Source of the DNA: Ancylobacter sonchi
Lineage (GTDB): Bacteria > Pseudomonadota > Alphaproteobacteria > Rhizobiales > Xanthobacteraceae
Direction: 5' to 3'
Assembly: GCF_018390695.1 (NCBI RefSeq)
Contig: NZ_JAHBGF010000046.1
Coordinates: forward strand, 248,001-312,000
DNA: 64,000 bases
In this document: one piece after another, positions 1-7,933 of the stretch
Numbering within the stretch: position 1 is the stretch's first letter
Layout of the letters: each line of letters opens with the position of its first letter
Notes under the pieces: generated by a model
What the model saw: only the letters and a program-made list of their open reading frames with translations
Database searches by the model: none
Told to the model about the DNA's origin: nothing
Translations under genes and position numbers: made by a program

Positions 1-497
1 GGACCCATGATCAGCGAGATCTGCGGGATGACGCCGGAGGCGGTGACATTGCGCTTGAACACCTCGCCATAGCCGCCGAGCGCGGCGACGCCCTCCTGGA
101 TGCGCGCCCCGCCGGCATCGAACAGGCCGATGATCGGCGAGCGCGTCTTCAGCGCCATGTCCTGGATCTTGGTGATCTTGGCGGCATGCGCCTCCGACAG
201 CGAGCCGCCGAACACGGTGAAGTCCTTGGCGAAGACGAAGACCTGCCGCCCGTTCACCGTGCCCCAGCCGGTGACGACGCCGTCGCCGGGGATCTTGTTG
301 GCCTCCATGCCGAAATCGGCGCAGCGATGCTCGACGAAGGTGTCGAATTCCTCGAAGGAGCTGCTGTCGAGCAGCAGCTCGATGCGCTCGCGGGCGGTGA
401 GCTTGCCACGCTTGTGCTGGGCGGCGATGCGCTTCTCGCCGCCGCCGAGGCGGGCATCCGCGCGGCGCTGATCGAGTTCGTCGAGGATATGCTTCAT
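1..497 (-). CDS. pccB: Propionyl-CoA carboxylase beta chain, 5' part (runs off the left edge)
   Basis: This is the biotin-dependent carboxyltransferase subunit that turns propionyl-CoA into methylmalonyl-CoA in the cytoplasm. The first 165 codons are present. Translation starts at the ATG at 495-497 ([20 protein letters not shown]) and includes [15 protein letters not shown], the [17 protein letters not shown] segment and the [14 protein letters not shown] segment, all typical of PccB. The 3' two thirds lie outside the window, so no stop is seen. It is divergent from a PccR-type regulator at 737, which is the usual arrangement for propionate genes. Acetyl-CoA carboxylase-type carboxyltransferases are related, but the N-terminus and the neighbour favour PccB. 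Confidence 0.9.
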   Translation of the reverse strand, partial: MKHILDELDQRRADARLGGGEKRIAAQHKRGKLTARERIELLLDSSSFEEFDTFVEHRCADFGMEANKIPGDGVVTGWGTVNGRQVFVFAKDFTVFGGSLSEAHAAKITKIQDMALKTRSPIIGLFDAGGARIQEGVAALGGYGEVFKRNVTASGVIPQISLIMG

Positions 498-590
498 GGC
501 ATGCACCTTCTCCGGGGGCGCCAACCGGAGAGTCGGAAGGGCGCCCGCTCGCTTCGCCTCTTCTAAGCCCTTGTGACCCGCACGATAAGC

Positions 591-628
591 TGTGAAAATG
601 CGGATCGTAAAACTGTAAAAATTTCACA
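591..628. promoter_or_regulatory. Inverted repeat, probable operator of the pccB/pccR divergent promoter
   Basis: TGTGAAAAT at 591-599 faces ATTTCACA at 621-628 in an AT-rich patch (591-630) inside the 239-base gap between the two divergent genes. Such a dyad fits binding by the XRE regulator encoded at 737. The assignment is inference from position and symmetry. Confidence 0.5.
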
Positions 629-736
629 AGATCGACGCGCGGAGAGCAGAACCCCGCCAGCTCCCCCTCCGCGTCGGGAAGAGGGCGGGACGGCTGGATG
701 ATGCCGTTTCATCGGGAGCCCTCGCCGGAGGCCATC

Positions 737-2185
737 ATGTCGAAGAAGGTATTCGCCGGTCATGCCGTGCGCAATCTGCGCGAAAGGCTGGGCCTTACCC
801 AGATGGACTTCGCACGGCGCCTTTCGTTGTCGCCGAGCTACATCAACCAGATCGAGAGTAACCAGCGTCCGCTCACCGCCGCGGTGCTGCTGGCCATCGG
901 CCGCACCTTCGACCTCGACATCACCCGTTTCGGTGCCGATGACCTCGACCGCATCGTCGCCGATCTGCGCGAGGCGCTGGCCGATCCGGTGTTCCGGGGG
1001 CTGGAGCCGAGCCTGCAGGACCTGAAGAACGCCACCACCCATGCGCCGGCCTTCGCCCACGCCTTCCTGCGCCTGCATGGGGCGATGCGCCGGCTGGTGG
1101 AGCGCCGCGCCGCGCTTGACGACGCGGTTACCTCGGCGGGCGGCGGCGAGGGCGACGGCGAGGCCCGCAACCTCGCCCCTTATGACGAGGTGCGCGACCA
1201 TTTCCACTACATCGACAATTATGTCGACGGCCTCGACCGGGCGGCGGAGGAGAAGAGCGCCGCGCTCGACCTGTTCGCCCGCCCCGACGCCGGCGCGGTG
1301 CTGGAGCGGCATCTGCGCGAGCGCCACGATATCGGCGTGGAGACCGCGCCCTCCGACGCGGTGGAGGCGCCGCTGCTGCGCTTCGATCGGCATCGCCGGG
1401 TGGCGACGCTGGCGCGCGGGCTCGATCCGGCGAGCCGCGCCTTCCGCCTCGCCACGCTCATCGCCCGCTTCGAGCAGGGCGAACTGATCGACCGGCATGT
1501 GGCGGAGGCGGGCTTCCGCAGCACCGCCGCCCGCGAGGTGTGCCGGCTGTCGCTGCAGAATTACTATGCCGGGGCGCTGATCCTGCCCTATCGCCGGTTC
1601 GCGCGGCTGGCGCGGGAGCGGCGGCACGATCTCGACCTGATCGCCGCCATCACCGGCGCCAGCCTGGAGCAGGTGTGCCACCGGCTCTCGACGTTGCAGC
1701 GGCCGGGCGAGAAGGGCGTGCCGTTCTACTTCCTGAAGGTGGATCGCGCGGGCAACGTCATCAAGCGCCACAGCGCTACGCGCTTCCAGTTCGCCCGCTA
1801 TGGCGGCGCCTGCCCGGTGTGGAACGTGCACGAGGCGTTCGAACAGCCCTCGAAGCTGCTGGCGCAGGTCGGCGAGATGCCGGACGGGGTGCGCTATCTC
1901 TGTCTCGCGCGGGGGGCCATCAAGCCCGTGCAGCGCTTCGGCCAGCGCGAGCGGCGCTATGCGCTCGGCATCGGCTGTGAGCTCTCCTATGCCGGGGAGA
2001 TCGTTTATGCCGACGGGATCGACCTGAAGGCGGCCAGCATCGCTCCGCTCGGCGTCAATTGCCGCATCTGCCCGCGCACGAACTGCCCGGACAGGGCGTT
2101 TCCGCCGCTCGACCGGGCCATCGTGCTCGACCCGGACCGGCGCGGCGTGGTGCCGTTCGACGTGAAGGACGAGCTGCGCTTCTGA
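737..2185 (+). CDS. pccR: PccR/ScfR-type short-chain acyl-CoA responsive regulator (XRE, DUF2083)
   Basis: A 482-residue transcriptional regulator of the family that controls propionyl-CoA carboxylation or glyoxylate-type genes in response to short-chain acyl-CoA (PccR, RamB, ScfR). Residues about 8-65 form an XRE helix-turn-helix (VRNLRERLGLTQMDFARRL...SYINQIESNQRPLT). The rest is an IrrE-like/DUF2083 sensor region, and near the C-terminus lies the conserved cysteine cluster NCRICPRTNCPD. The ATG at 737 is chosen because GGAG sits at 727-730; an in-frame ATG at 698 would add 13 residues that look unlike the family. It is divergent from pccB, which it probably controls. Confidence 0.85.
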   Translation: MSKKVFAGHAVRNLRERLGLTQMDFARRLSLSPSYINQIESNQRPLTAAVLLAIGRTFDLDITRFGADDLDRIVADLREALADPVFRGLEPSLQDLKNATTHAPAFAHAFLRLHGAMRRLVERRAALDDAVTSAGGGEGDGEARNLAPYDEVRDHFHYIDNYVDGLDRAAEEKSAALDLFARPDAGAVLERHLRERHDIGVETAPSDAVEAPLLRFDRHRRVATLARGLDPASRAFRLATLIARFEQGELIDRHVAEAGFRSTAAREVCRLSLQNYYAGALILPYRRFARLARERRHDLDLIAAITGASLEQVCHRLSTLQRPGEKGVPFYFLKVDRAGNVIKRHSATRFQFARYGGACPVWNVHEAFEQPSKLLAQVGEMPDGVRYLCLARGAIKPVQRFGQRERRYALGIGCELSYAGEIVYADGIDLKAASIAPLGVNCRICPRTNCPDRAFPPLDRAIVLDPDRRGVVPFDVKDELRF

Positions 2186-2194
2186 GCCCCGTCT

Positions 2195-2515
2195 TCACCC
2201 GCGTGTCGGCCAGGCGATCCAGACATAGCCCTCGCCATATCGGGTGGCGATGAAGCTCGGCGTCCGCGCCCGGTCTCCCAGCTTGGCGCGCAGCCGGTTG
2301 ATCACAAAGTCGACGCAGCGGTCAGTGGAGTCCGAGCCGGGCCCCGCTATGGCGTCGAGCAGCTGGCCGCGGCTCATCACCCGCCGGGCATTGCCGGCCA
2401 GCGCCTCCAGCACGGCGCGCTCGGAGCGGGTGAAGTGGATCTCCACCTTCGACTCGCGAAGCGCGCAGGAAAAATCCTCGTCGAAGACAATCCCGTTGAA
2501 GCAGCGCGGGGGCAT
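2195..2515 (-). CDS. Stand-alone OmpR/PhoB-type winged-helix DNA-binding protein
   Basis: A 106-residue protein made almost entirely of a C-terminal-type winged helix: FTRSERAVLEALAGNARRVM, the recognition helix region DRCVDFVINRLRAKLGD, and the wing TRYGEGYVWIA. There is no receiver, TPR or membrane domain. The start at 2513-2515 has a good GGGAGG ribosome site five bases upstream. The stop lies 9 bases from the convergent pccR stop. It is divergent, across 114 bases, from the VWA/DUF1194 gene and may regulate it. It could be a natural one-domain regulator or a remnant of a larger one. Confidence 0.7.
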   Translation of the reverse strand: MPPRCFNGIVFDEDFSCALRESKVEIHFTRSERAVLEALAGNARRVMSRGQLLDAIAGPGSDSTDRCVDFVINRLRAKLGDRARTPSFIATRYGEGYVWIAWPTRG

Positions 2516-2629
2516 GGTTTCCTCCCGTCCCGATCCCGCCCGTCGTCCGATCAAACAATACTGCAACAATTGGCGCGCAGCCTCCCGGCCCCGCGGGGTG
2601 AAAACCGCGATCAAAAGGTGAGGGGCACC

Positions 2630-3421
2630 ATGCGGGGGTGGCGTATGGTCGTGCGCGGGACGGCCATTGCCCTCGCGCTGTCGATAGCCGTCGCGGCGAT
2701 GACCGTTGCGGCGCCCTGGCAGGGTTCGCACGCGCAGGGGGGAGAAGCCGTCGAGGTCGACCTGGAACTGGTGCTCGCCACCGATGTCTCCACCTCGATG
2801 GACCGCGCGGAAAAACAGCTCCAGCTTGCCGGCTTCGTCGCGGCCTTCCGTGATGGGACCGTTATCGACGCCATTCGTCAGGGCCGGCGCGGGCGGATCG
2901 CCGTCACCTATGTCGAATGGGGTGGGGAAGGGCGCGAGCGGGTCGTGTTGCCCTGGACGCTGATCGAGGGCGCAGCGGCAGCGCACGCCTTCGCCGACCG
3001 TCTTGCAGAGGGCTCGCCCGGGCGCCTTGTCTATGGCACCGCGATGGGAGAGGCGCTGTTGTTCTGCGCCGACCTGTTCGGCTCCGCCGGTTATGCCGGC
3101 GACCGTCAGGTGATCGACCTGTCCGGCGACGGCTTCAGCAATCGCGGACGCCCGCTTGGGGAGGCGCGCGGGGTGATACTGGCACGCGGCATCACCATCA
3201 ATGGACTGCCGTTGGTCTACAAGGACCCCGACGACGACGAGACCGCCTTTCCCCCCGACGAACTCGTCCGCTATTTCGTCGAGGAAGTGATCGGCGGGCC
3301 GGGTGCTTTCGTCTTGCCGGTGCGCTCGGTCGACGCCTTCCCCATCGCGATCCGGCAGAAGCTCATCCGCGAGATCGCGGGCGCGCCTGTGCCGGGTCGG
3401 ATGGCGGAGCGCCGACCGTGA
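2630..3421 (+). CDS. Exported DUF1194 / von Willebrand factor A-like protein
   Basis: A 263-residue protein with an N-terminal signal peptide (hydrophobic ALALSIAVAAMTVAA, likely cleavage after SHA). A VWA-type domain follows, with a MIDAS-like DVSTSMD motif near residue 50 and the RQVIDLSGDGFSN segment near residue 165. DUF1194 proteins are common in alphaproteobacteria and are predicted periplasmic metal-dependent adhesion or scaffold proteins; their partners are not established. The start at 2630 follows AAGGTGAGG; an ATG at 2645 is possible. The 3' end is 22 bases from the convergent gmaS stop. Confidence 0.75.
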   Translation: MRGWRMVVRGTAIALALSIAVAAMTVAAPWQGSHAQGGEAVEVDLELVLATDVSTSMDRAEKQLQLAGFVAAFRDGTVIDAIRQGRRGRIAVTYVEWGGEGRERVVLPWTLIEGAAAAHAFADRLAEGSPGRLVYGTAMGEALLFCADLFGSAGYAGDRQVIDLSGDGFSNRGRPLGEARGVILARGITINGLPLVYKDPDDDETAFPPDELVRYFVEEVIGGPGAFVLPVRSVDAFPIAIRQKLIREIAGAPVPGRMAERRP

Positions 3422-3442
3422 GGCTGTTCTGTCTTCTGAAGC

Positions 3443-4744
3443 TCAGATGTCGAGCGTGTTGGCGCGTTCCCATTCCGTCAGGTGGCGCGAATAGGCATTC
3501 CATTCCTCGTGCTTCAGCTTGAGGAAGCCGTCGACCACCGGGGCGCCGAGCGCGTTCTTCAGCACCGAGGACTTCTCCAGCGCCCGCAGCGCGTCGAGCA
3601 GGTTCAGCGGCAGCTTCTTGGCGCCGCGCACCTTGTGGCCGTCGGTGTACATGTTGATGTCGAGGCGCTTGCCGGGATCGCGCTGGTTCTGGATGCCGTC
3701 GAGGCCGGCGGCCAGTACCGCCGCCGGGGCGAGGTAGGGGTTGGCCGCGCCGTCCGGCAGCCGCAGTTCCAGCCGGCCCGCATCGGGGATGCGGATCATG
3801 TGGGTGCGGTTGTTGCCGGTATAGGTGACGGTGTTGGGCGCCCAGGTGGCACCGGAGACGGTGCGCGGCGCGTTGATGCGCTTGTAGGAGTTCACCGTCG
3901 GGTTGGTGAAGGCGCACATGGCGTCGGCCGAGTGGATCAGGCCGCCGATGAAGTTGTAGCAGAGGTCGGAAACGCCGAGCTCGCCGTCCTCGTCCTCGAA
4001 CAAATTGGTGTCGCCCTGCCACAGCGAGGTGTGCATGTGGCAGCCCGAGCCGGTGAGGTCGATGAACGGCTTGGGCATGAAGGTCGCCCGCAGCCCGTGC
4101 TTCTCGGCGATGGAGCGCGCCATGTACTTGAAGAAGACGTGGCGGTCGGCGGTGACGAGGGCGTCGTCGAAGTCCCAGTTCATCTCGAACTGGCCGTTGG
4201 CGTCCTCGTGGTCGTTCTGGTACGGGCCCCAGCCGAGGGTGAGCATGCAGTCGCAGATTTCCTTGATCACCTCGTAGCGGCGCATCAGGGCGGACTGGTC
4301 GTAGCAGGGCTTGGTGGCGTCGTCGGAGGCGTCGGAGATCTTCTTGCCGTCCGGCGTGGTCAGGAAGAACTCGCACTCGACGCCGGTCTTCATCTGGTAG
4401 CCGATGGATTCGGCACCCAGCATGGTGCTCTTCAGCACGTTGCGCGGCGCCTGCGCCACCAGTTCGTCGTTCATGACGAGATCGGAGGCCAGCCAGCCGA
4501 CTTCCGGCTTCCACGGCAGCTGGATCAGGCTGTCGGCGTCCGGTACCGCGAACAGGTCGGCATCGGCCGGGCTCATGTCGAGCCAGGTGGCGAAGCCGGC
4601 GAAACCCGCGCCGGACTTCTGCATGCCGCCGATCGCCTGGGCCGGCACCAGCTTGGCGCGCAGCGAGCCGAACAGGTCGACATAGGAGATCAGGAAATAC
4701 TTGATGCCGAGCTCTTTGGCGGCGTGAGCGAGATCATTGGCCAT
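3443..4744 (-). CDS. gmaS: Gamma-glutamylmethylamide synthetase (glutamine synthetase type III-like, GmaS/GlnT)
   Basis: A 433-residue cytoplasmic ligase of the glutamine synthetase fold. GmaS joins methylamine to glutamate with ATP, the first step of the N-methylglutamate pathway. Catalytic-site segments are visible: ECEFF at residues 123-127, QNDHEDANGQFEMN at 176-189, GSGCHMH at 232-238, and NNRTHMIRIP in the second half. The start at 4742-4744 is chosen over an upstream in-frame ATG because the added 34 residues look like leader sequence. The three N-methylglutamate synthase-like genes lie just upstream on the same strand, which favours GmaS over an ordinary ammonia-using GlnT. Sequence alone cannot exclude GlnT. 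Confidence 0.75.
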   Translation of the reverse strand: MANDLAHAAKELGIKYFLISYVDLFGSLRAKLVPAQAIGGMQKSGAGFAGFATWLDMSPADADLFAVPDADSLIQLPWKPEVGWLASDLVMNDELVAQAPRNVLKSTMLGAESIGYQMKTGVECEFFLTTPDGKKISDASDDATKPCYDQSALMRRYEVIKEICDCMLTLGWGPYQNDHEDANGQFEMNWDFDDALVTADRHVFFKYMARSIAEKHGLRATFMPKPFIDLTGSGCHMHTSLWQGDTNLFEDEDGELGVSDLCYNFIGGLIHSADAMCAFTNPTVNSYKRINAPRTVSGATWAPNTVTYTGNNRTHMIRIPDAGRLELRLPDGAANPYLAPAAVLAAGLDGIQNQRDPGKRLDINMYTDGHKVRGAKKLPLNLLDALRALEKSSVLKNALGAPVVDGFLKLKHEEWNAYSRHLTEWERANTLDI

Positions 4745-4824
4745 CTGAAACGGTCCTGCTGCAATCGGTGTTCGTGCCATTCCCCCGGCCCGTTGGCGGG
4801 CTCGTTGAGGCGATGAATGTGCAA

Positions 4825-4846
4825 ATGCCGCGCCGAAGCGCGGCAT
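4825..4846 (-). terminator. Perfect hairpin between mgsC and gmaS
   Basis: ATGCCGCGC (4825-4833) pairs without mismatch with GCGCGGCAT (4838-4846) across a CGAA loop. It lies 5 bases after the mgsC stop and 80 bases before the gmaS start. On the minus strand only a short T run follows, so it may be a leaky terminator or an RNA-processing or stability element that sets the relative level of gmaS. Confidence 0.5.
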
Positions 4847-4850
4847 CTGG

Positions 4851-6188
4851 TCAGAAATTCCCGTTGCTGCCCGGGATCCAGTTGGTGCCAGCCAGCGGCA
4901 CGTTCGCCATCGCCGCCGCCTCGATGGTCAGCGCGACGAGATCCTCCGGCTCGAGATTGTGCACATGGCTCTTGCCGCAGGCGCGGGCGATGGTCTGGCA
5001 CTCCAGCGTCAGCACCGCGAGGTAGTTGGCGAGCCGGCGGCCGGCGGCGACCGGGTCGAGCCGCGCCATCAGCGCCGGGTCCTGCGTGGTGATGCCCGCC
5101 GGGTCGCGGCCCTCGTGCCAGTCGTCATAGGCGCCGGCGGTGGTGCCGAGCTTCTCGTACTCGCCCTGCCAGTGCGGGTCGTTGTCGCCGAGCGCCACCA
5201 GCGCCGCCGTGCCGATCGCCACCGCGTCGGCGCCGAGCGCCAGGGCTTTCGCGACATCGGCGCCGTTGCGGATGCCACCGGAGACGATCAGCTGCACCTT
5301 GCGGTGCATGCCGAGGTCCTGCAGCGCCTTCACCGCCTGGCGGACGGCGGCGAGCGTCGGGATGCCGACATGCTCGATGAAGATCTCCTGCGTGGCGGCG
5401 GTGCCGCCCTGCATACCGTCGACGACGACGACGTCGGCGCCGGACTTCACGGCGAGCGCGGTGTCGTAATAGGGCCGCGCCGCGCCCACCTTCACATAGA
5501 TCGGCTTCTCCCAGTCGGTGATCTCGCGCAGTTCCTCGATCTTGATCTCGAGGTCGTCCGGGCCGGTCCAGTCGGGGTGGCGGCAGGCGGAGCGCTGGTC
5601 GATGCCGACCGGCAGGGTGCGCATGCCGGCGACGCGCTCGGTGATCTTCTGGCCGAGCAGCATGCCGCCGCCGCCGGGTTTGGCGCCCTGGCCGACCACC
5701 ACCTCGATGGCGTCAGCGCGCTTGAGATCGTCCGGGTTCATGCCGTAGCGCGAGGGCAGGTACTGGTAGACGAGCTGGGTCGAGTGCCCGCGCTCCTCAT
5801 TGGTCATGCCGCCGTCGCCGGTGGTGGTCGAGGTGCCCATCGCCGAGGCGCCACGGCCAAGGGCCTCCTTGGCGTTGGCCGAGAGCGACCCGAAGCTCAT
5901 GCCGGCGATGGTGATCGGGATCTTCAGCTCGATCGGCTTCTTGGCGAAGCGGGTGCCGAGCACCACCTCGGTCGAGCACTTCTCGCGATAGCCTTCCAGC
6001 GGGTAGCGCGACATCGACGCGCCGAGGAACAGGAGGTCGTCGAAATGCGGCAGCTTGCGCTTCGCGCCGGCGCCGCGGATGTCGTAGATGCCGGTCGCCG
6101 CGGCGCGGCGGATCTCCGACAGCGTGTACTCGTCGAAGGTCGCCGAGGTACGGGGCTTGGTGCGCGGGGTATTGGTGAGATCGTTCAT
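4851..6188 (-). CDS. mgsC: N-methylglutamate synthase subunit C / FMN-binding glutamate synthase-like protein (GlxD)
   Basis: A 445-residue homologue of the FMN/Fe-S synthase domain of glutamate synthase. In the N-methylglutamate pathway this subunit carries the chemistry that transfers methylamine from gamma-glutamylmethylamide. Visible features are the TIAGMSFGSLSANAKEALG barrel start, the QGAKPGGGGMLLG loop, the DGMQGGTAATQ segment and the IVSGGIRNGADVAKALALGADAVAIG phosphate-binding region. The start at 6186-6188 has GGGGCGGG upstream and follows the mgsB stop by 11 bases, so mgsA-B-C form one transcript. The older name is glxD, of unassigned function in rhizobia. Confidence 0.78.
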   Translation of the reverse strand: MNDLTNTPRTKPRTSATFDEYTLSEIRRAAATGIYDIRGAGAKRKLPHFDDLLFLGASMSRYPLEGYREKCSTEVVLGTRFAKKPIELKIPITIAGMSFGSLSANAKEALGRGASAMGTSTTTGDGGMTNEERGHSTQLVYQYLPSRYGMNPDDLKRADAIEVVVGQGAKPGGGGMLLGQKITERVAGMRTLPVGIDQRSACRHPDWTGPDDLEIKIEELREITDWEKPIYVKVGAARPYYDTALAVKSGADVVVVDGMQGGTAATQEIFIEHVGIPTLAAVRQAVKALQDLGMHRKVQLIVSGGIRNGADVAKALALGADAVAIGTAALVALGDNDPHWQGEYEKLGTTAGAYDDWHEGRDPAGITTQDPALMARLDPVAAGRRLANYLAVLTLECQTIARACGKSHVHNLEPEDLVALTIEAAAMANVPLAGTNWIPGSNGNF

Positions 6189-6199
6189 GGTCCCGCCCC

Positions 6200-6928
6200 T
6201 CAGTAGCTCGACACGTTGTCGACGTGGAAATGGTAGAGCGTGCGGGCCGAGCCGTAGCGGCGGAACTCGCCGATATCGACCTCGCCGAGGATGCCGGCGG
6301 CGTCGAGCTTCGACGCCAGCAGCGCCTTGTGCTCGTCGCGCATCTTCTTCTCGATGCAGTCGGCGCCGAGGCCGGCGACCTTGCCGCGCACGAACAGCTT
6401 GGCCTCGTAGAGGCTGTCGCCGAGCGCCTCGCCGGCGTCGCCGAGCACGACGAGCGAACCCGCCTGTCCCATGAAGGCCGAGAGGTGGCCGACCGAGCCC
6501 TTCACAACGATGTCGATGCCCTTCATCGAGATGCCGCAGCGCGCCGAGGCGTTGCCGTCGATGACGAGGAGGCCGCCATGGGCGGTGGCGCCGGCCGACT
6601 GGCTGGCGTCGCCCTTCACATGGATGAAGCCCGACATCATGTTCTCGCCGACGCCGACGCCGGCATTGCCGTTGATGACGACGCGGCCGCGCTTGTTCAT
6701 GCCGGCGCAGTAATAGCCGACCGGCCCGTCGATCTCGATGTCGATGGCGGCATCGAGGCCGGCGGCGATGGCGTGCCGGCCATTGGGGTGCGCCACCTTC
6801 CAGAAGGTCTGGTTGGTGTCGGGGCCGAGGGCGTGCAGCGCGGCGTTGAGCTCGCGCACGCTGGAGGTCGACAGGTCGACCAGCTGGAGGCCGGCGGCGT
6901 CGCCGGCAGGCTTCACGGAAAGGGTCAT
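6200..6928 (-). CDS. mgsB: N-methylglutamate synthase subunit B (GltB C-terminal-like, GlxC)
   Basis: A 242-residue protein equivalent to the C-terminal beta-helix domain of glutamate synthase large subunit. It shows the repeated G-x-x-G-x-x-x-G pattern (for example NGNAGVGVGENMMSGFIHVKG and GDAGEALGDSLYEAKLFVRG). It is a structural subunit of the mgsABC complex. Its ATG overlaps the mgsA stop as ATGA (6925-6928), which implies translational coupling. Confidence 0.78.
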   Translation of the reverse strand: MTLSVKPAGDAAGLQLVDLSTSSVRELNAALHALGPDTNQTFWKVAHPNGRHAIAAGLDAAIDIEIDGPVGYYCAGMNKRGRVVINGNAGVGVGENMMSGFIHVKGDASQSAGATAHGGLLVIDGNASARCGISMKGIDIVVKGSVGHLSAFMGQAGSLVVLGDAGEALGDSLYEAKLFVRGKVAGLGADCIEKKMRDEHKALLASKLDAAGILGEVDIGEFRRYGSARTLYHFHVDNVSSY

Positions 6929-7806
6929 GCTGCGCGGTCCCAGAAATAAACCTTGGCCGGCTCCGGCTCGAAGACGCGGGCGTTCTCGATGCCCGGCAGG
7001 CCGGCGAGCGCGCGGTATTCCGAGCCGAAGGCGACATATTGATCGGTTTCGGCCATGACGGCCGGCTTGCAGGCGATGGGGTCGCGCAGCACGCCGAAGC
7101 CGCTCTCGGTGCCGACGACGAAGGTGTAGAAGCCGTCGAGATCGCCGAGCGAATGCTCCAGCGCCTCGCCGAGCGTGTCGCCCTCGCGCATGCGGTAGGT
7201 GAGGTACGCGGCGGCGACCTCGCTGTCGTTCTCGGTGGCGAGGTGGAGGCCCTCGCGCTCCAGCCGGCGACGCAGGCCGGCATGGTTCGACAGCGAGCCG
7301 TTATGCACCAGGCACTGGTCGGAGCCGGTGGAGAAGGGGTGGGCGCCGTCGGTGGTCACGGCGCTCTCGGTCGCCATGCGGGTGTGGCCGATGGCGTGGG
7401 TGCCGCTCATCGTCTCCAGCTTGAAGCGCTTGGCGACGTCGGCGGGCAGGCCGACTTCCTTGTAGAGCTCCATGCGGGCGCCGGTGCTGATCACGTCGAT
7501 CGCCGGGAACCGGCTCTTGAGTGCCGTGCGCACATCCGCTTCCGCGGCGGCGGGGACGGTGAGCACCGCATGGGTGTCGCGCGGCGTCACCTCATGGCCG
7601 AGCGCCGCGCCGATGGCGGCGAAGTCGGTGCCGGCCGGGCCGCGCAGGGTGAGCTTCACCGTGCCGTCCTTGCCGCTGCCATAGACCGCGAAGCCGGCCG
7701 AATCCGGCCCGCGGCTGCACATCACGTCCAGCATTTCCGCCAGCAGGGCGCCGAGCTGGGGTTCCAGCTTCGGGTCCTTGATGAAGAGGCCGACAATTCC
7801 GCACAT
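6925..7806 (-). CDS. mgsA: N-methylglutamate synthase subunit A, class II glutamine amidotransferase (GlxB)
   Basis: A 293-residue Ntn-hydrolase. Translation from 7804-7806 gives MCGIVGLF, placing the nucleophile Cys at position 2 as class II amidotransferases require; this fixes the start even though the open frame extends 54 bases further. Other hallmarks are CSRGPDSAGFAVYG, GHTRMATES and the HNGSLSNH loop. It would release methylamine from gamma-glutamylmethylamide and channel it to MgsC. It is the first gene of the mgsABC-gmaS transcript; a perfect operator-like dyad lies 86 bases upstream. Confidence 0.8.
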   Translation of the reverse strand: MCGIVGLFIKDPKLEPQLGALLAEMLDVMCSRGPDSAGFAVYGSGKDGTVKLTLRGPAGTDFAAIGAALGHEVTPRDTHAVLTVPAAAEADVRTALKSRFPAIDVISTGARMELYKEVGLPADVAKRFKLETMSGTHAIGHTRMATESAVTTDGAHPFSTGSDQCLVHNGSLSNHAGLRRRLEREGLHLATENDSEVAAAYLTYRMREGDTLGEALEHSLGDLDGFYTFVVGTESGFGVLRDPIACKPAVMAETDQYVAFGSEYRALAGLPGIENARVFEPEPAKVYFWDRAA

Positions 7807-7891
7807 CCGCGCGTCTCCCGCAAACCGTTCCGGTTGATCGTGAGGGAGATGTACGGGCAACGCGGCGTGGCGTCAATGTGGGGGAATAAAT

Positions 7892-7908
7892 TTTTCCTGT
7901 TAGGAAAA
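7892..7908. promoter_or_regulatory. Perfect TTTTCCT-N3-AGGAAAA dyad upstream of mgsA
   Basis: TTTTCCT (7892-7898) and AGGAAAA (7902-7908) are exact complements separated by GTT, in an AT-rich island between mgsA and the cupin regulator gene. The position suits an operator for that regulator acting on the mgs-gmaS transcript. It could also form a weak hairpin after the regulator gene. Confidence 0.6.
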
Positions 7909-7933
7909 GTTCGGAGGTGAGAGGCGGCGGCGG

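Noticed and set aside
4851-7283. Reading mgsC as an 810-residue fusion protein starting at 7283
   Set aside because: The extra N-terminal part is the wrong frame of mgsB and mgsA. The conserved protein begins at 6188 with its own ribosome site.
7892-7908. Reading this dyad as the terminator of the XRE-cupin gene
   Set aside because: The stem is short and AT-rich with only three strong pairs. The symmetry and position before mgsA fit an operator better.
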